Shown: piece by piece, positions 39,025 through 48,332 of the stretch | Position numbering within the stretch: position 1 is the first letter of the stretch | Layout of the letters: the number at the start of each line of letters is the position of its first letter | From: Asanoa ishikariensis | GTDB taxonomy: Bacteria > Actinomycetota > Actinomycetes > Mycobacteriales > Micromonosporaceae | Length of the DNA: 64,000 nt | Direction: 5' to 3' | Assembly: GCF_900107455.1 (NCBI RefSeq) | Contig: NZ_FNQB01000005.1 | Span: forward strand, 310,001-374,000 | The notes under the pieces: generated by a model | Told to the model about the DNA's origin: nothing | Databases searched by the model: none | Seen by the model: only the letters and a program-made list of their open reading frames with translations | Translations under genes and position numbers: made by a program

Positions 39025-40029
39025 TCAGTTTGCGGAATGCGGGTGGTCGAACGTGAGGACGAGCCGCCCCCGGACGCCGCCGGCCTCAAGTCGGCGGTGG
39101 GCTTCGTGGGCCTCGGCGGCGGGAAGCGCCTTCGCGACCCGCGGCGTGAGCGCACCGGACTCGGCGTGGCTGCGGATCTCGTCGAGCTTGTCCGTCCGGC
39201 CGGCGTAGTCGGGCACGAACGGCGATAGCAGGGTGATCCCGCGATCGCTCACCGAGTCGTAGCCGCCGGGCTCCTCGGCCTGGCGGAACCGGACCAGCGT
39301 GCCGCCGTCCCGGACGGCGTCGATCAACCGCGGCCCGAACAGCGCCACGTCCGCGACGGCGTCCACGCCATCGGGATAGCGCGCCCGGATGCGGTCGACG
39401 ACGTCGGGACCGCGGGCCACGACCTCGGCCGCACCGAACTCGCGGACGAGGGCTTCGTCGGCCGGGGCGGCGTCGGCGATCACGGTGATCCCGGCGCTGC
39501 TGGCCAGTTGGACCAGGTAGCTGCCGAGCGTTCCGGCGGCGCCGATCACCGCGAGGGTCGAGCCGGGCGCGAGGCCCAGCTGGTCGAGTGTCAAGAGTGC
39601 GGTCAGTCCGTTCATCGGCAGCGTGGAGGCGGCCTCATGGCCGACGCCCTCCGGCGCACGGACCACCCAGCTGGCCGGCAGCACCACGTACTCCACGTAG
39701 CTGCCGCCGCTGTACGCGAGGGTGCCATCGGGGGCGGGGGTCAGCGGCAGGAGCATCGCCATCACCGGGTCGCCGACGGACAGGTCGGTCTTCGTCCCCG
39801 GGCCGATCTCGTCGACCACGCCGGCCACGTCCATTCCAGGCACGTACGGCCCAGGCGTCCCGGACATCGCCCACGCGAGCCCGCCGGACCGAATCAGCGT
39901 GTCCGACGGGCTCACGGCGGCCGCGTGCACACGGACCCGCACCGTTCCGCGATCGGCGTGCGGTTCCGGCAGTTCGAGGACCCGCAGGACGTCCGGTCCG
40001 CCGAACTCATATAGGCCAACAGCTCGCAT
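39025..40029 (-). CDS. Zinc-less NADPH:quinone reductase/alcohol dehydrogenase-like enzyme
   Basis: The 334-residue medium-chain reductase of the quinone oxidoreductase type has GHEAASTLPMNGLTALLTL and Rossmann motif VIGAAGTLGSYLVQLA; no catalytic or structural zinc cysteines are present. It probably reduces quinones or enones with NADPH. The start ATG at 40029 faces the HxlR gene across a 180-base region, a common arrangement for HxlR control by quinones or aldehydes. Confidence 0.88.
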   Translation of the reverse strand: MRAVGLYEFGGPDVLRVLELPEPHADRGTVRVRVHAAAVSPSDTLIRSGGLAWAMSGTPGPYVPGMDVAGVVDEIGPGTKTDLSVGDPVMAMLLPLTPAPDGTLAYSGGSYVEYVVLPASWVVRAPEGVGHEAASTLPMNGLTALLTLDQLGLAPGSTLAVIGAAGTLGSYLVQLASSAGITVIADAAPADEALVREFGAAEVVARGPDVVDRIRARYPDGVDAVADVALFGPRLIDAVRDGGTLVRFRQAEEPGGYDSVSDRGITLLSPFVPDYAGRTDKLDEIRSHAESGALTPRVAKALPAAEAHEAHRRLEAGGVRGRLVLTFDHPHSAN

Positions 40030-40060
40030 GGCTGGTACCCCTCCGTAGTGGTGTCCATCA

Positions 40061-40148
40061 CGTACCTAGTATTTGATCCGTACTGCCTCCCCGAGTGTGC
40101 GGACTACCCGCGGCATCGACAAGAGAGCACTTCAAGGTGCCTAGGTAT
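40061..40148. promoter_or_regulatory. Repeated CCTAGTAT/CCTAGGTAT motif in divergent promoter region
   Basis: CGTACCTAGTAT (40061-40072) and GTGCCTAGGTAT (40137-40148) share the core CCTAG-TAT about 76 bases apart, one near each divergent gene. They are candidate binding sites for the HxlR regulator, but the match is short. Confidence 0.4.
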
Positions 40149-40209
40149 CAGCGGAGGTACCGTGCGGATGGCTTCTCGACACGGTGGTATCTCTCGTATA
40201 CTCCTTGCC

Positions 40210-40623
40210 ATGGCCCTTCCGATCACATCCGTGTCCGACGACGCGGCACAGGAACTGTGCGGGCGAGGGCGCGAGCTGGTTCGAGACGTACTCGAACGGA
40301 TCGGCGACAAGTGGTCCGTGGTCATCATTTGCCAGCTGGGCCACTCCACGAAGCGGTTCAACGAGCTTCGGCGACTGAGCGAGCCCATCACCCAACGCAT
40401 GCTCAGCGCCACCCTGCGCGGGCTGGAACGGGACGGCCTGGTGACCAGGACTGTCCAGGACACCAAGCCGCTGCGGGTCGACTATGCCCTGACGCCGCGC
40501 GGCATCAGCCTGCTCGGCGTCGCGCAAAGCCTCGCTGGTTGGGCCGTCGACAACGCCGCCGGCATCCAGGACTCGAGGACGGCCTTCGAAGCGCGGGAGG
40601 CGAGTCAACCGTCCGCTCGTTAG
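40210..40623 (+). CDS. HxlR-family transcriptional regulator
   Basis: The 137-residue winged-helix regulator has a cysteine at residue 17 in the N-terminal arm (ELCGRGRELVRDVL), as in redox-sensing YodB/HxlR proteins, then GDKWSVVIICQLG and RFNELRRLSEPITQRMLSATLRGLERDGLVTR. It probably represses the divergent quinone reductase and SDR genes and responds to electrophiles. In-frame alternatives are ATG 40168 and GTG 40162, the latter with GGAGG just upstream. Its stop overlaps the convergent HPP gene by four bases. Confidence 0.87.
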   Translation: MALPITSVSDDAAQELCGRGRELVRDVLERIGDKWSVVIICQLGHSTKRFNELRRLSEPITQRMLSATLRGLERDGLVTRTVQDTKPLRVDYALTPRGISLLGVAQSLAGWAVDNAAGIQDSRTAFEAREASQPSAR

Positions 40624-41123
40624 CGCGCCGACCATAGGGGCATGTCGGTACCCGTCACCCGGTTGAACAGCCAGTCCACCGCGGTCACCAGCACCACCGC
40701 TCCGGCCGCGATCAACAGCTGGGTCGGGGTCGTGAGCAGGCCGAGACTGACGATCAGAGTGGTGGCGCCGGCCGGCGGATGAGAAGCCCGCAGGACAAGA
40801 AGCACCAGCGTCGTCACGGCCAACGACGCGGCAGCGGCCCCGATCCGGGGACCAGTCACGCCGCCCTCCAGCACCGACGGGCGGTCGGTCAACCCGCACG
40901 CGACGAGAAAGCCGTACCCGGCCAACAGCGCCACGGCATGCCCGATCAGCGTGTTCCGCGGCGACGACTCCGGCGCCTTGGGACTCTCCAGGTGGAGCAT
41001 GATCGCGGGCCCGAGGCTCGGAAACAACCATGGCTGATGGGTGAGTGCAGCCACCCCACCGGCAATCGCGATCGCCACCGCACTACCGACGAACACACGA
41101 GTCGGCCCGCGCAGGTCCGACAC
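40620..41123 (-). CDS. HPP-family membrane protein
   Basis: The 167-residue integral membrane protein has about four helices and the family hallmark SHPPAGATTLIVSLG. LFPSLGPAIMLHLESPKAPE in the first loop is also typical. HPP proteins have been linked to nitrite transport in plastids and cyanobacteria; the substrate here is not known. Confidence 0.85.
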   Translation of the reverse strand: MSDLRGPTRVFVGSAVAIAIAGGVAALTHQPWLFPSLGPAIMLHLESPKAPESSPRNTLIGHAVALLAGYGFLVACGLTDRPSVLEGGVTGPRIGAAAASLAVTTLVLLVLRASHPPAGATTLIVSLGLLTTPTQLLIAAGAVVLVTAVDWLFNRVTGTDMPLWSAR

Positions 41124-41326
41124 TCCACTGCCTCCTACCAGGCGCGGACACTTGGCACCACTATCCCCTTCTGGACGCCTTCCCGAGCTCGGTTCGACGA
41201 TCTACGTGAGCGCCGACCCCGGCTGAGGGGAGTGCCGTCCCAACGATCGCGTGACGCGGACCCGTCCGCGGTGGTGGCAGGCTACGGCCGGCGTCGAATG
41301 TCGGGGGTGTCCGGCATGATCCTCGC

Positions 41327-43354
41327 GTGACGGCGACTGGGGATCTGCTCGCAGGGGTGGACGAGGTGCGATGGGGCCGGATGCGGCACGCGTACGGTCC
41401 GGCGGTGGAGGTGCCCGATCTTCTGCGCGGTCTGGCCGCGGCCGACCCTGCGGCTCGGGAGACCGCACTTGACGCGATGTACGGGAGCATCCACCACCAG
41501 GGCGACGTGTACGCCTGCACGGTCGCGGTGATCCCGTTCCTGCTGCGGATCGTCGCGGACGTCGGCCGGCCAGGCCGCGGCGAGATCGTCGAGCTACTCG
41601 CGAGCATCGGCGGCGCGGACGATCCCGAGCCTCGACCCGGGCTCTACGGGCAGGCGAGGCAAGCGGTCTCCGAGGCCTACCCGCTGTGGACGGCACTGGT
41701 CCACGATCCCGACCCACGGGTCCGTGCCGTCGTGCCGGCCGTGCTGTCCGTCTGCGCCGAGCAGGCGACCGATCGCTTCGGCCTCTTGAGGGACCGGTTC
41801 GCGGTGGAAGAGGACCCGCAGGTGCGGACCGCGATCGTTGACGGCGCTGCGAAAGTCGCCGAGACACCGGCGATCGGCGGGTGGCTCGCCGACCTGCTCG
41901 CCGACGACGACGAGGACGTGCAGGTGCGGGTGACCGCGCTCGCCGCGCTGACGCGGCTTGGTGTGCCGACGGTGCGAGCACGCACCGCGCTGGACCTGCT
42001 CAAGGCCGTGTACACGCGGGGAACGCCGGTGGTGGAGCCAGCCGGATTCACGACCGACACCCTCATCGGCTCGGTGCGCCGTCGGCGCGAGAACGCGGCC
42101 GTCGGGCGCCAGGCCCCGCAGGCGGAGCAGTTGGTGCGCGCGGTCAGCGACGGTCTGGGCGACCGGGTGGAGGACCGCGTCACCCTGCTGTCCACGCTGC
42201 TGGCCTCGCCGCACTGGGAATGCCGGTTCGACGCCATGTTCCCGGCGGGCAACCTCATCGACGGATGGCGTGGGTCCTTCGCTCCGCTCGTGGCTCTGGT
42301 CGGTGACCGGCTGCGCGACGACCACCCGGGGCTGCGGTCGAGGGCTACGCAGGTGCTGGAGGACCTGGGCGAGCTGGCCCGCCCCGCGGCCGACTCCCTG
42401 TTCGGCGCTCTCTCACTGTCCCCTCGCGAGGCGCATCACTCGGCGATGGACAGCGACTTGCCGTGGGTGGTGGAGTGGGCGCACGGCATGCCCACGGTCG
42501 GCTCGGCCCTGAAGGCGTTGGCCGGCACCGGTGACCCTCGGGCGTTGCCGATGCTGCAATGGGCGCTCGAACGTCGCCGGCTGCCACGCGATGTCGGACA
42601 GCTCGTCGGCGGCTACGGTGCGCGGGCCAGCCACCTGCTGCCGATCATCCGCCGCCGCCTTCGCAGACTTCGCGACGACGAGCGGCGCGACAACCTCGCG
42701 TACGCGGTCGGCGCTATGGGCCCGGCCGCGGCGGAAGCCGTGCCCGACCTGATGAAGCTGCCGGCGAGCTCGGCAGTCGTCCGGGCCCTCGCGGCCATCG
42801 GCCCGGCCGCGGCCCCGGCCATGGGCTGGCTACGCGAGCAGGCCGCAGCCTCCGACGGGTCGGTCGCCGCGACCACTGCCGAAGCGCTGTATGCCGTCGG
42901 CGGTGACGTCGCCGCGGCGTTGGCCGTGTACGACAGGCTCCTCGGCGGGGATCAATACGATCAGCGCGCCGCTGCGGACGGACTCGGCCGGTTGGGAACC
43001 CACGCCGCCTCGCACGCGGGCCAACTCCGCAAGCTTCTGCGTCGCAAAGACGCCTACGGCTGGCTCCGGCTGGCCGCGGCCCGTGCGCTGTGGCACGTCG
43101 CCGGCGAGACGTCGACCGTAACACCGGTGCTCGAGCTTGTCTGGGATGCCAACCCACACACCCGCACAGGGATCGCGCAGGTGTGGTCGGACATGGGACC
43201 CGCCGCCGACGACGCCAGGCCGCTGCTGATCGCCGAGCTCGCCCGCGTACGCCGGCACAACGCTGGCGGGCCGGGTTCCAGCTCGGCTCAGGTCGTCGAC
43301 GACGAGCACCTTCTCCGTGCGTGCCGGGCCGCGTTGACGGCCATCGGCGGGTAA
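41327..43354 (+). CDS. HEAT-repeat protein
   Basis: The 675-residue, almost entirely helical protein has many HEAT-like repeats, for example [20 protein letters not shown] helices and [20 protein letters not shown] near residue 195, and further repeats to the C-terminus. No catalytic domain is seen. It starts at GTG 41327. HEAT repeats bind proteins, so a scaffold role is likely; the partner is unknown. Confidence 0.82.
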   Translation: MTATGDLLAGVDEVRWGRMRHAYGPAVEVPDLLRGLAAADPAARETALDAMYGSIHHQGDVYACTVAVIPFLLRIVADVGRPGRGEIVELLASIGGADDPEPRPGLYGQARQAVSEAYPLWTALVHDPDPRVRAVVPAVLSVCAEQATDRFGLLRDRFAVEEDPQVRTAIVDGAAKVAETPAIGGWLADLLADDDEDVQVRVTALAALTRLGVPTVRARTALDLLKAVYTRGTPVVEPAGFTTDTLIGSVRRRRENAAVGRQAPQAEQLVRAVSDGLGDRVEDRVTLLSTLLASPHWECRFDAMFPAGNLIDGWRGSFAPLVALVGDRLRDDHPGLRSRATQVLEDLGELARPAADSLFGALSLSPREAHHSAMDSDLPWVVEWAHGMPTVGSALKALAGTGDPRALPMLQWALERRRLPRDVGQLVGGYGARASHLLPIIRRRLRRLRDDERRDNLAYAVGAMGPAAAEAVPDLMKLPASSAVVRALAAIGPAAAPAMGWLREQAAASDGSVAATTAEALYAVGGDVAAALAVYDRLLGGDQYDQRAAADGLGRLGTHAASHAGQLRKLLRRKDAYGWLRLAAARALWHVAGETSTVTPVLELVWDANPHTRTGIAQVWSDMGPAADDARPLLIAELARVRRHNAGGPGSSSAQVVDDEHLLRACRAALTAIGG

Positions 43355-43417
43355 CAGGGAAGCACCGGAAACGCGCCGGTGACGTCACAGACGTTGGACA
43401 TGCGGCCGACTTTACAA

Positions 43418-43432
43418 TGAAAACCGTTTTCA
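43418..43432. promoter_or_regulatory. Zur-type zinc-repressor box
   Basis: TGAAAACCGTTTTCA is a perfect 7-1-7 palindrome matching the TGAAAA-TTTTCA pattern of actinobacterial Zur operators. It lies 48 bases before an alternative bL32 gene and two COG0523 genes, the classic zinc-starvation regulon, which supports repression by Zur with zinc. Confidence 0.75.
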
Positions 43433-43480
43433 ACAAGATGGGAGGGTCACGTTCCCGAACCGATCGGCGAGGTACCTGCA

Positions 43481-43660
43481 ATGGCTGTGCCCAAGCGGCG
43501 TCTGTCGCGCTCCAACACCCGTCACCGTCGCGCGCAGTGGAAGGCGGCCCTACCGACCGTCGTCGACTGCCCCTGCACGCGTCGCGAGAAGGTGCAGCCG
43601 CACCGGGCCTGCACACACTGCGGGCTCTACCGCGGTCGCCAGGTCATGGCGCCCAAGTGA
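43481..43660 (+). CDS. rpmF: Alternative ribosomal protein bL32 (RpmF paralog)
   Basis: The 59-residue protein begins [20 protein letters not shown], the unmistakable start of bL32, and ends GLYRGRQVM. Cysteines are C30, C32, C44 and C47: the first pair is CxC, not the CxxC of ordinary zinc-binding bL32, so zinc binding may be weak or altered. It is preceded by a Zur-type box and its stop overlaps the COG0523 start (GTGA), so it is a zinc-starvation copy that could replace the normal subunit. Confidence 0.88.
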   Translation: MAVPKRRLSRSNTRHRRAQWKAALPTVVDCPCTRREKVQPHRACTHCGLYRGRQVMAPK

Positions 43661-44778
43661 CGACCCCCGCGCGCCGGCTCCCGGTCACCGTTCTCTCCGG
43701 CTTTCTCGGCGCCGGCAAGACGACGCTGCTCAACCATGTCCTGGCCAACCGGGACGGCCAGCGCGTGGCGGTCATCGTCAACGACATGAGCGAGGTCAAC
43801 ATCGACGCGACGCTGGTACGTGACGGCGGGCAGTTGTCCCGCACCGGGGAGCGCCTGGTCGAGATGACCAACGGTTGCATCTGCTGCACCCTGCGCGACG
43901 ACCTGCTCGACGAGGTGGCCCGCCTCGCACGCGACGGTCGCTTCGACTATCTGCTCATCGAGTCCAGCGGGATCTCCGAGCCGATGCCGGTGGCCGCCAC
44001 CTTCGCGTTCGGCGTCGATGACGAACACGTGCTGGCGGGCGGGCTGTCGGCCTATGCGGACGACGACCGTACCGTCGCCGATTTGCTCGTCGATCAGATC
44101 GAGTTCGCCGATGTCATCGTCGTGAACAAGACCGACCTCGTGGCCACCGACGAACTCGCGCGCGTCGAGGCGTTGATCACCCGGCTCAACCCGCGAGCCC
44201 GCCAGATCCGCGCGGCGTTCGGCCGGGTGCCGCCGGAGGCCCTCCTGCACACCGGCCGCTTCGACATGGCTGCGGCCGAGTTGGCCCCCGGCTGGATCGC
44301 CGAGCTCAACGGCGAGCACATACCCGAGACCATCGAGTACGGCATCAACAGCGTGGTGTTCCGCGCCCACGAGCCGTTTCACCCGCAGCGGCTCTGGGAC
44401 CTGCTCGAGACCGCTGTCATCCGGTACGGCGTGCTGCGGTCCAAGGGTTTCCTCTGGCTGGCCACCCGTCCGGACGTCCAGGCGCTGTGGTCGCAGGCCG
44501 GCCCGAACGCCCAGTGCGAACCGGCCGCGATCCCGGTCGCCGCGTCCGGCGAGTGGCCTCAGGATCCCGCCGAACGCGCCGAACTGGAGCGTGACTGGCA
44601 CCCGATCTTCGGCGATCGCCGCCAAGAGCTCGTCTTCATCGGTGTCGACCTGCCGTTCGACGAGTTGCTCGAGGGCCTGCGCCGGTGCCTGCTGACCCCA
44701 GCGGAGCTCGCCGGGGGAGAGGATTCGTGGCGCGCCTTGCCGGACCCCTTTCCGCGATGGGACGACCGTGGCATCTGA
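43657..44778 (+). CDS. COG0523 (CobW/ZigA-type) GTPase metallochaperone
   Basis: The 373-residue P-loop GTPase has Walker [12 protein letters not shown] (K21), metal-binding C74-x-C76-C77 in [10 protein letters not shown], Walker B-like [11 protein letters not shown] and NKTDL. The C-terminal CobW_C domain carries [17 protein letters not shown]. It is thought to deliver zinc under scarcity. The start at GTG 43657 overlaps the bL32 stop; it overlaps the next gene by 11 bases. Confidence 0.9.
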   Translation: MTTPARRLPVTVLSGFLGAGKTTLLNHVLANRDGQRVAVIVNDMSEVNIDATLVRDGGQLSRTGERLVEMTNGCICCTLRDDLLDEVARLARDGRFDYLLIESSGISEPMPVAATFAFGVDDEHVLAGGLSAYADDDRTVADLLVDQIEFADVIVVNKTDLVATDELARVEALITRLNPRARQIRAAFGRVPPEALLHTGRFDMAAAELAPGWIAELNGEHIPETIEYGINSVVFRAHEPFHPQRLWDLLETAVIRYGVLRSKGFLWLATRPDVQALWSQAGPNAQCEPAAIPVAASGEWPQDPAERAELERDWHPIFGDRRQELVFIGVDLPFDELLEGLRRCLLTPAELAGGEDSWRALPDPFPRWDDRGI

Positions 44779-45871
44779 GAGCGGGCCGCTGGTGGTCATG
44801 GTGTTCGGGTTTCGGCCCGACATCTGCGCCGCCGTGGCCGAGACATTGCGGGACCGCGAGGGGCCCACCCGAGTGGTGCACTACGAGACGTTCGGGCGGG
44901 CCGGTCATGGCGCCCTCCCGGAGGCGGTGGTTCGCGACCTACGCACCCTGGCTCACCGCCCGGACGATCCTGACGTGATCGCCGTCCTGCCACAGTCCTG
45001 CGAGCCCGACCAGCTCCGCGCCGCCTGGTCGGCGTCGAGCGACGGTGGGGCCGCCCGGCTCGGCACGATGGTCACCGCCGTCGCGGCCGACTGGCTGCTC
45101 GACGGGCTGACCAACGACGACTCGCTGCGGTCCGTCGACCTGCAGCACGGCGCCGACGACGACCGGTCGATCGGCGACCTGGTGGCGCGGCAGATCGAGC
45201 AGGCCGACGTGGTGGTCACCGCCGACAAACCGGCCGACGCATGGGAGTACGAGCAGGTGCGCGTCCTGCTGCATCGCATCGCGCCGTGGCCGGGCCACCT
45301 CGACGCCGACGACGGTCGCCTTTCCGCCCTGCTCGTCCGGCCGGGCCACCATCGCGTCCCGCCGTCGCCGACCACCCGGGGGCTGAGCGGCATGGTGGTC
45401 GGCGTCCACGAACCGCTGCCCGAGCACGGCGTGACGTCCTGCGTGTTTCGGGCCCGCCGCCCGTTCCACCCCGGCCGGCTCCACGACGCCCTCGACGACC
45501 TCACCGACCAGGTGCTGCGCTCCCGCGGCCATTTCTGGCTCGCCAGCCGACCCGACCTGGTCCTGTCCTGGGAATCCACGGCCACTGTCACTATCGGCCC
45601 GGTCAGCGGCTGGCTGGCCGACCTGCCGGACGGGCACTGGCGCGACGTCGACCCGCAGCGCCGCCTCTTCGCCGCCTTCGACTGGGATCCGTACTACGAG
45701 GACCGACACCACCACCTGGCATTCGTCGGCCTCGACATGGACCCGGTCGGCATACACCGCACGCTCACCCGCTGCCTGCTCACCGACGAAGAACTGTCCT
45801 GCGGCGAGGACGGCTGGCGGCGACTTCACGACCCGTTCGAACGGGCGTACCCGGCATCAGCCCAGACCTGA
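44768..45871 (+). CDS. Degenerate COG0523-like protein without P-loop
   Basis: In this 367-residue protein the C-terminal half matches the CobW_C domain ([40 protein letters not shown]), but the N-terminal half has neither GxxGxGKT nor the CxCC motif; only [13 protein letters not shown] recalls the GTPase. It starts at GTG 44768 inside the end of the intact GTPase gene, so expression is coupled. It is probably a partner subunit of the intact protein (inference). Confidence 0.8.
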   Translation: MASESGPLVVMVFGFRPDICAAVAETLRDREGPTRVVHYETFGRAGHGALPEAVVRDLRTLAHRPDDPDVIAVLPQSCEPDQLRAAWSASSDGGAARLGTMVTAVAADWLLDGLTNDDSLRSVDLQHGADDDRSIGDLVARQIEQADVVVTADKPADAWEYEQVRVLLHRIAPWPGHLDADDGRLSALLVRPGHHRVPPSPTTRGLSGMVVGVHEPLPEHGVTSCVFRARRPFHPGRLHDALDDLTDQVLRSRGHFWLASRPDLVLSWESTATVTIGPVSGWLADLPDGHWRDVDPQRRLFAAFDWDPYYEDRHHHLAFVGLDMDPVGIHRTLTRCLLTDEELSCGEDGWRRLHDPFERAYPASAQT

Positions 45872-45973
45872 CCGCGGCCGCGCAAGATCGATACCTGCTC
45901 TTTCGACCATCCCGCCCGGCCGTTCATCGTCTCGTTTCTAGGCGCACGTAGCGTGAGGCGACTTGGAGGGTCG

Positions 45974-46060
45974 ATGGCTATCGGGCAGCGTCCACGCGGA
46001 CCGCGTCTCGTTCTGGTCGCCAGCGTATTCGCGGTCGGGCTCGCGTTCATCTGCAGCTGA
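45974..46060 (+). CDS. Small membrane peptide (28 aa)
   Basis: ATG 45974 has GGAGG 4 bases before it and encodes 28 residues: a basic start (GQRPRGPR) and one hydrophobic span ending FAVGLAFICS. It could be a genuine small membrane protein; no family is recognised. Confidence 0.4.
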   Translation: MAIGQRPRGPRLVLVASVFAVGLAFICS

Positions 46061-46089
46061 TCCGCGTATTCGCCCTCGACGAATAGACC

Positions 46090-46206
46090 TTGCGCGATCG
46101 GATCGGTCTCGAGAGCCAGTCGCCGACCGGCGACGGATGCGGTGTGACGTTCGACGAGATCCGCTTCGTAATCGAACGCCTCACCGACCTCCGTGACGGC
46201 TCATGA
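46090..46206 (+). pseudogene. Short coding-like fragment (38 codons)
   Basis: From TTG 46090 a frame reads LRDRIGLESQSPTGDGCGVT then FDEIRFVIERLTDLRDGS to a stop at 46204-46206. It looks like an ordinary soluble protein but is too short and lacks a clear ribosome site, so it may be the tail of a lost gene. Confidence 0.3.
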
Positions 46207-47394
46207 ATCAGACGGTCTTGGTCAGTCCACCGTCGGTTCTAACAGCGCCCAACACGTGTCCCCGCGAGGTGAGACAACTCAACAGACGCGGATCGGGGTA
46301 GCCGACGGGCTCCTCATCGCCGAGCGGTTACTCCGTCTTCCCAGAGCGGTATGCGGCTGTTTGGGCTGCGTGGGTTCGCCGGTGGCATGCCATTGCAGCC
46401 CAGGGGCCCCCACGTCAGCGCCGAGCGTCCAGACGCCACGACCCAACAGCCCAACAGCCCAACAGCCCAACAGCCCAACAGCCCAACAGCCCAACAGCCC
46501 AACAGCCCAACAGCCCAACAGCGCCGCGCCCTGTGGCACCCAACGGCGCGACGCCACAACCCAACAGCACGACGGCGTGACCCAACAGCACGACGGTGCG
46601 ACCGCACACCCCATGTTGGGGAAACCAATGTGTGATGGCGCGCCGCGGGCGTGACCCAACAGCCCTTTGCTGTGAGGTAACCGTTGAGTACCTCGCTCGC
46701 AAATTCGGTCGTTGGCGACCCAACAGGGAACCCTTTGGACCGACATTGGACCGTGCAGCAGGCTTGTGTCGGCCGCGCAGGGACCCGCTGACGAGTTGAG
46801 CTGCCTTAGCTGGAATCGATCACCCCAGCGCCCCAAAGACACTCATATCGCTAGCTGCTCGACCGAAACTAGGGAAGTACCTCCTCATCGCACGTAAGGC
46901 TTCACCCTGGCGGTTGATCGGGCAACCGTCTGAGCGTGCGCCAGCAATGAGGGCCTTGGGACGGGTCGGCCTGGACCCGATCCTGTTGTCGGCCCTGAGC
47001 CCGGCCCAGACTCCGCGTCGCCAGGCCGGGGCTGGGCCGGGTCCACCCTGCCCAACACCCCAGGTAGACCTAGTTTATGTCGAGCCGCCCAGTAGCCCGA
47101 CAGCTCCTTGAGCAGGAGCTCCCCCCGGCAACTCACCGCTTTCGTTCATTGCCTACAGCCGCCGTCCCCCCGCGCAGCCGGATTTAGCTGATATCTCGGA
47201 CCGCGTTGACGCGAGTGACGCCCGCCGCCCGAGTCGCTCGATCTCGAAGGTGGCCGAGCAGAGATCGTGAACGGCCCAGGCGTAAAGGGGGCCTCGACCG
47301 TGAAGGTCGAGGCCCCGGAGGGTCTGTACCGTGCACTCCAGCCGGGTGCCAACTCGGGAATCGAGTGCATGGCCAGACCGTGGCCACTGTTTGA
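46207..47394. other. Repeat-rich intergenic region without convincing genes
   Basis: Nearly 1.2 kb carry no believable coding sequence; frames running across it are low-complexity readings of the CCCAACAG repeat or have poor codon use. Scattered single copies of CCCAACAG occur after the main array (for example near 46560, 46580, 46650 and 46720), suggesting a decayed longer array. The 46800-47390 part shows nothing specific. Confidence 0.6.
46442..46521. repeat. Tandem array of CCCAACAG, ten perfect copies
   Basis: Ten exact head-to-tail copies of the 8-base unit CCCAACAG fill 80 bases. The unit is not a multiple of three, so it is not built for coding. Diverged copies continue downstream, two of them in a larger duplicated block (ACCCAACAGCACGACGG). 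The array is likely to vary by slippage. Confidence 0.93.
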
Positions 47395-47655
47395 TCAAGC
47401 GGACAGCAGTTTGCCGAGAACCTGGTTGAGCATCTCGGCTTGTGCTCCCGAAACAGTGATGACGGTCGTCACGTCGTCGTCCGTCAAAGCCAGCTGGACC
47501 AGCGTCATGGCATGTGCATCGAGCCTGAGCAGTGTTGCCTCAATGCCTACGAGGTCGTTGGCGTTGCCGGCCGACACTGGTTGCGATACATGCATGCCGG
47601 CCGTGTGACAGTCTGCGCGTTCGCACCATGGTGGGTGCTCGGCCAGTCGCTCCAC
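47395..47655 (-). CDS. DUF6907-like small actinobacterial protein
   Basis: The 86-residue protein begins with EHPPWCERADCHTAGMHVS, the PWC...C start seen in a widespread family of small actinobacterial proteins. GGGAGGA lies 7 bases before the GTG start. It is divergent from a small GntR regulator. Function is unknown. Confidence 0.65.
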   Translation of the reverse strand: MERLAEHPPWCERADCHTAGMHVSQPVSAGNANDLVGIEATLLRLDAHAMTLVQLALTDDDVTTVITVSGAQAEMLNQVLGKLLSA

Positions 47656-47755
47656 TGTCCGTCCTCCCTGGTCTGTCGGGGCAGCGAAGCGCCGCTAGAC
47701 GGTATGAGCGTGGGTCCGCCATTGTCGCTTCGACACGGGATGAGCTTACGATGAC

Positions 47756-47772
47756 CTGTACATCCTGTACAG
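47756..47772. promoter_or_regulatory. Palindrome CTGTACA-TCC-TGTACAG
   Basis: A perfect 7-3-7 palindrome lies in the divergent region between the DUF6907-like gene and the GntR gene, directly joined to a second inverted repeat. It is a likely operator of the adjacent GntR regulator. Confidence 0.6.
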
Positions 47773-47802
47773 CCTGTCTATTGAACAAACACCATAGACA
47801 GG
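47773..47802. promoter_or_regulatory. Inverted repeat CCTGTCTAT-N12-ATAGACAGG
   Basis: Perfect 9-base arms (47773-47781 and 47794-47802) are spaced by 12 bases and start immediately after the preceding palindrome. Both sites share a CTGT start, so one regulator may bind both cooperatively. Confidence 0.6.
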
Positions 47803-47835
47803 TTGGCCCGGATGGACAAGTGACAGCATCGGGGC

Positions 47836-48066
47836 GTGATCGACGAGTGGGCGCCAGAGCCGTTCTTTGAACAGCTCGCCAACGTGCTCCGTTCAAAGAT
47901 CAATTCGGGGGAGTGGCCGCCCGGTCACAAGCTCCCATCCGAGACCACCTTGCAGCAAACGTACGGAGTAGCGCGAGGAACCGTTCGTGCCGCCCTGGAC
48001 GTGCTCCGCGAAGAGGGTCTCGTGGTGACATTCGTCGGACGCGGGACGTTCGTCAGCCCCAAATAG
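47836..48066 (+). CDS. Small GntR-family regulator (DNA-binding domain only)
   Basis: The 76-residue protein is little more than the winged helix: FFEQLANVLRSKINSGEWPP, LPSETTLQQTYGVARGTVRA and GRGTFVSP. There is no effector domain. Such mini-GntR proteins often accompany DUF6907-type genes or integrative elements in actinomycetes. It starts at GTG 47836. It likely controls its own divergent promoter region. Confidence 0.82.
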   Translation: MIDEWAPEPFFEQLANVLRSKINSGEWPPGHKLPSETTLQQTYGVARGTVRAALDVLREEGLVVTFVGRGTFVSPK

Positions 48067-48137
48067 AGACGACCAACTGACGCGGTGGCGGGTATTACCC
48101 CGCCGCGCCTCGGCGGCGCGGATGACGTCCGGGGCGG

Positions 48138-48323
48138 TCAGCGTGAACGGAGCCGGCGGGCGGCGACCACGACCAGCCCGGTGGCCAGCGCCGTCACCAC
48201 GAGCATCACCACGAAGCCGCTCCAGCGGCCGGGCGCGCTCAGGCCGTTCTGGAAGCCGGTCACCGTCATGGCGACCGAGGCCAGCCACACCAGGGCGACC
48301 AGGGCGAGCAGCGCGCGGTTCAT
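48138..48323 (-). CDS. Small two-helix membrane protein
   Basis: The 61-residue protein has two hydrophobic segments (residues 4-24 and 35-55) and a basic end (ARRLRSR). It begins 9 bases after the GntR/UTRA gene stop, so it is probably co-transcribed. No family assigned. Confidence 0.6.
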   Translation of the reverse strand: MNRALLALVALVWLASVAMTVTGFQNGLSAPGRWSGFVVMLVVTALATGLVVVAARRLRSR

Positions 48324-48332
48324 CGCGGCAGC

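Noticed and set aside
43090..43656. N-terminal extension of the COG0523 GTPase back to 43090
   Set aside because: It runs through the HEAT gene, the Zur box and the bL32 gene in another frame; GTG 43657 with GTGA overlap is the real start.
46442..46521. CRISPR array
   Set aside because: Units are 8 bases head to tail with no spacers and no cas genes nearby.
46193..46842. Proteins from the CCCAACAG region on both strands
   Set aside because: Low-complexity translations of an 8-bp repeat in several frames; no ribosome sites or domains.
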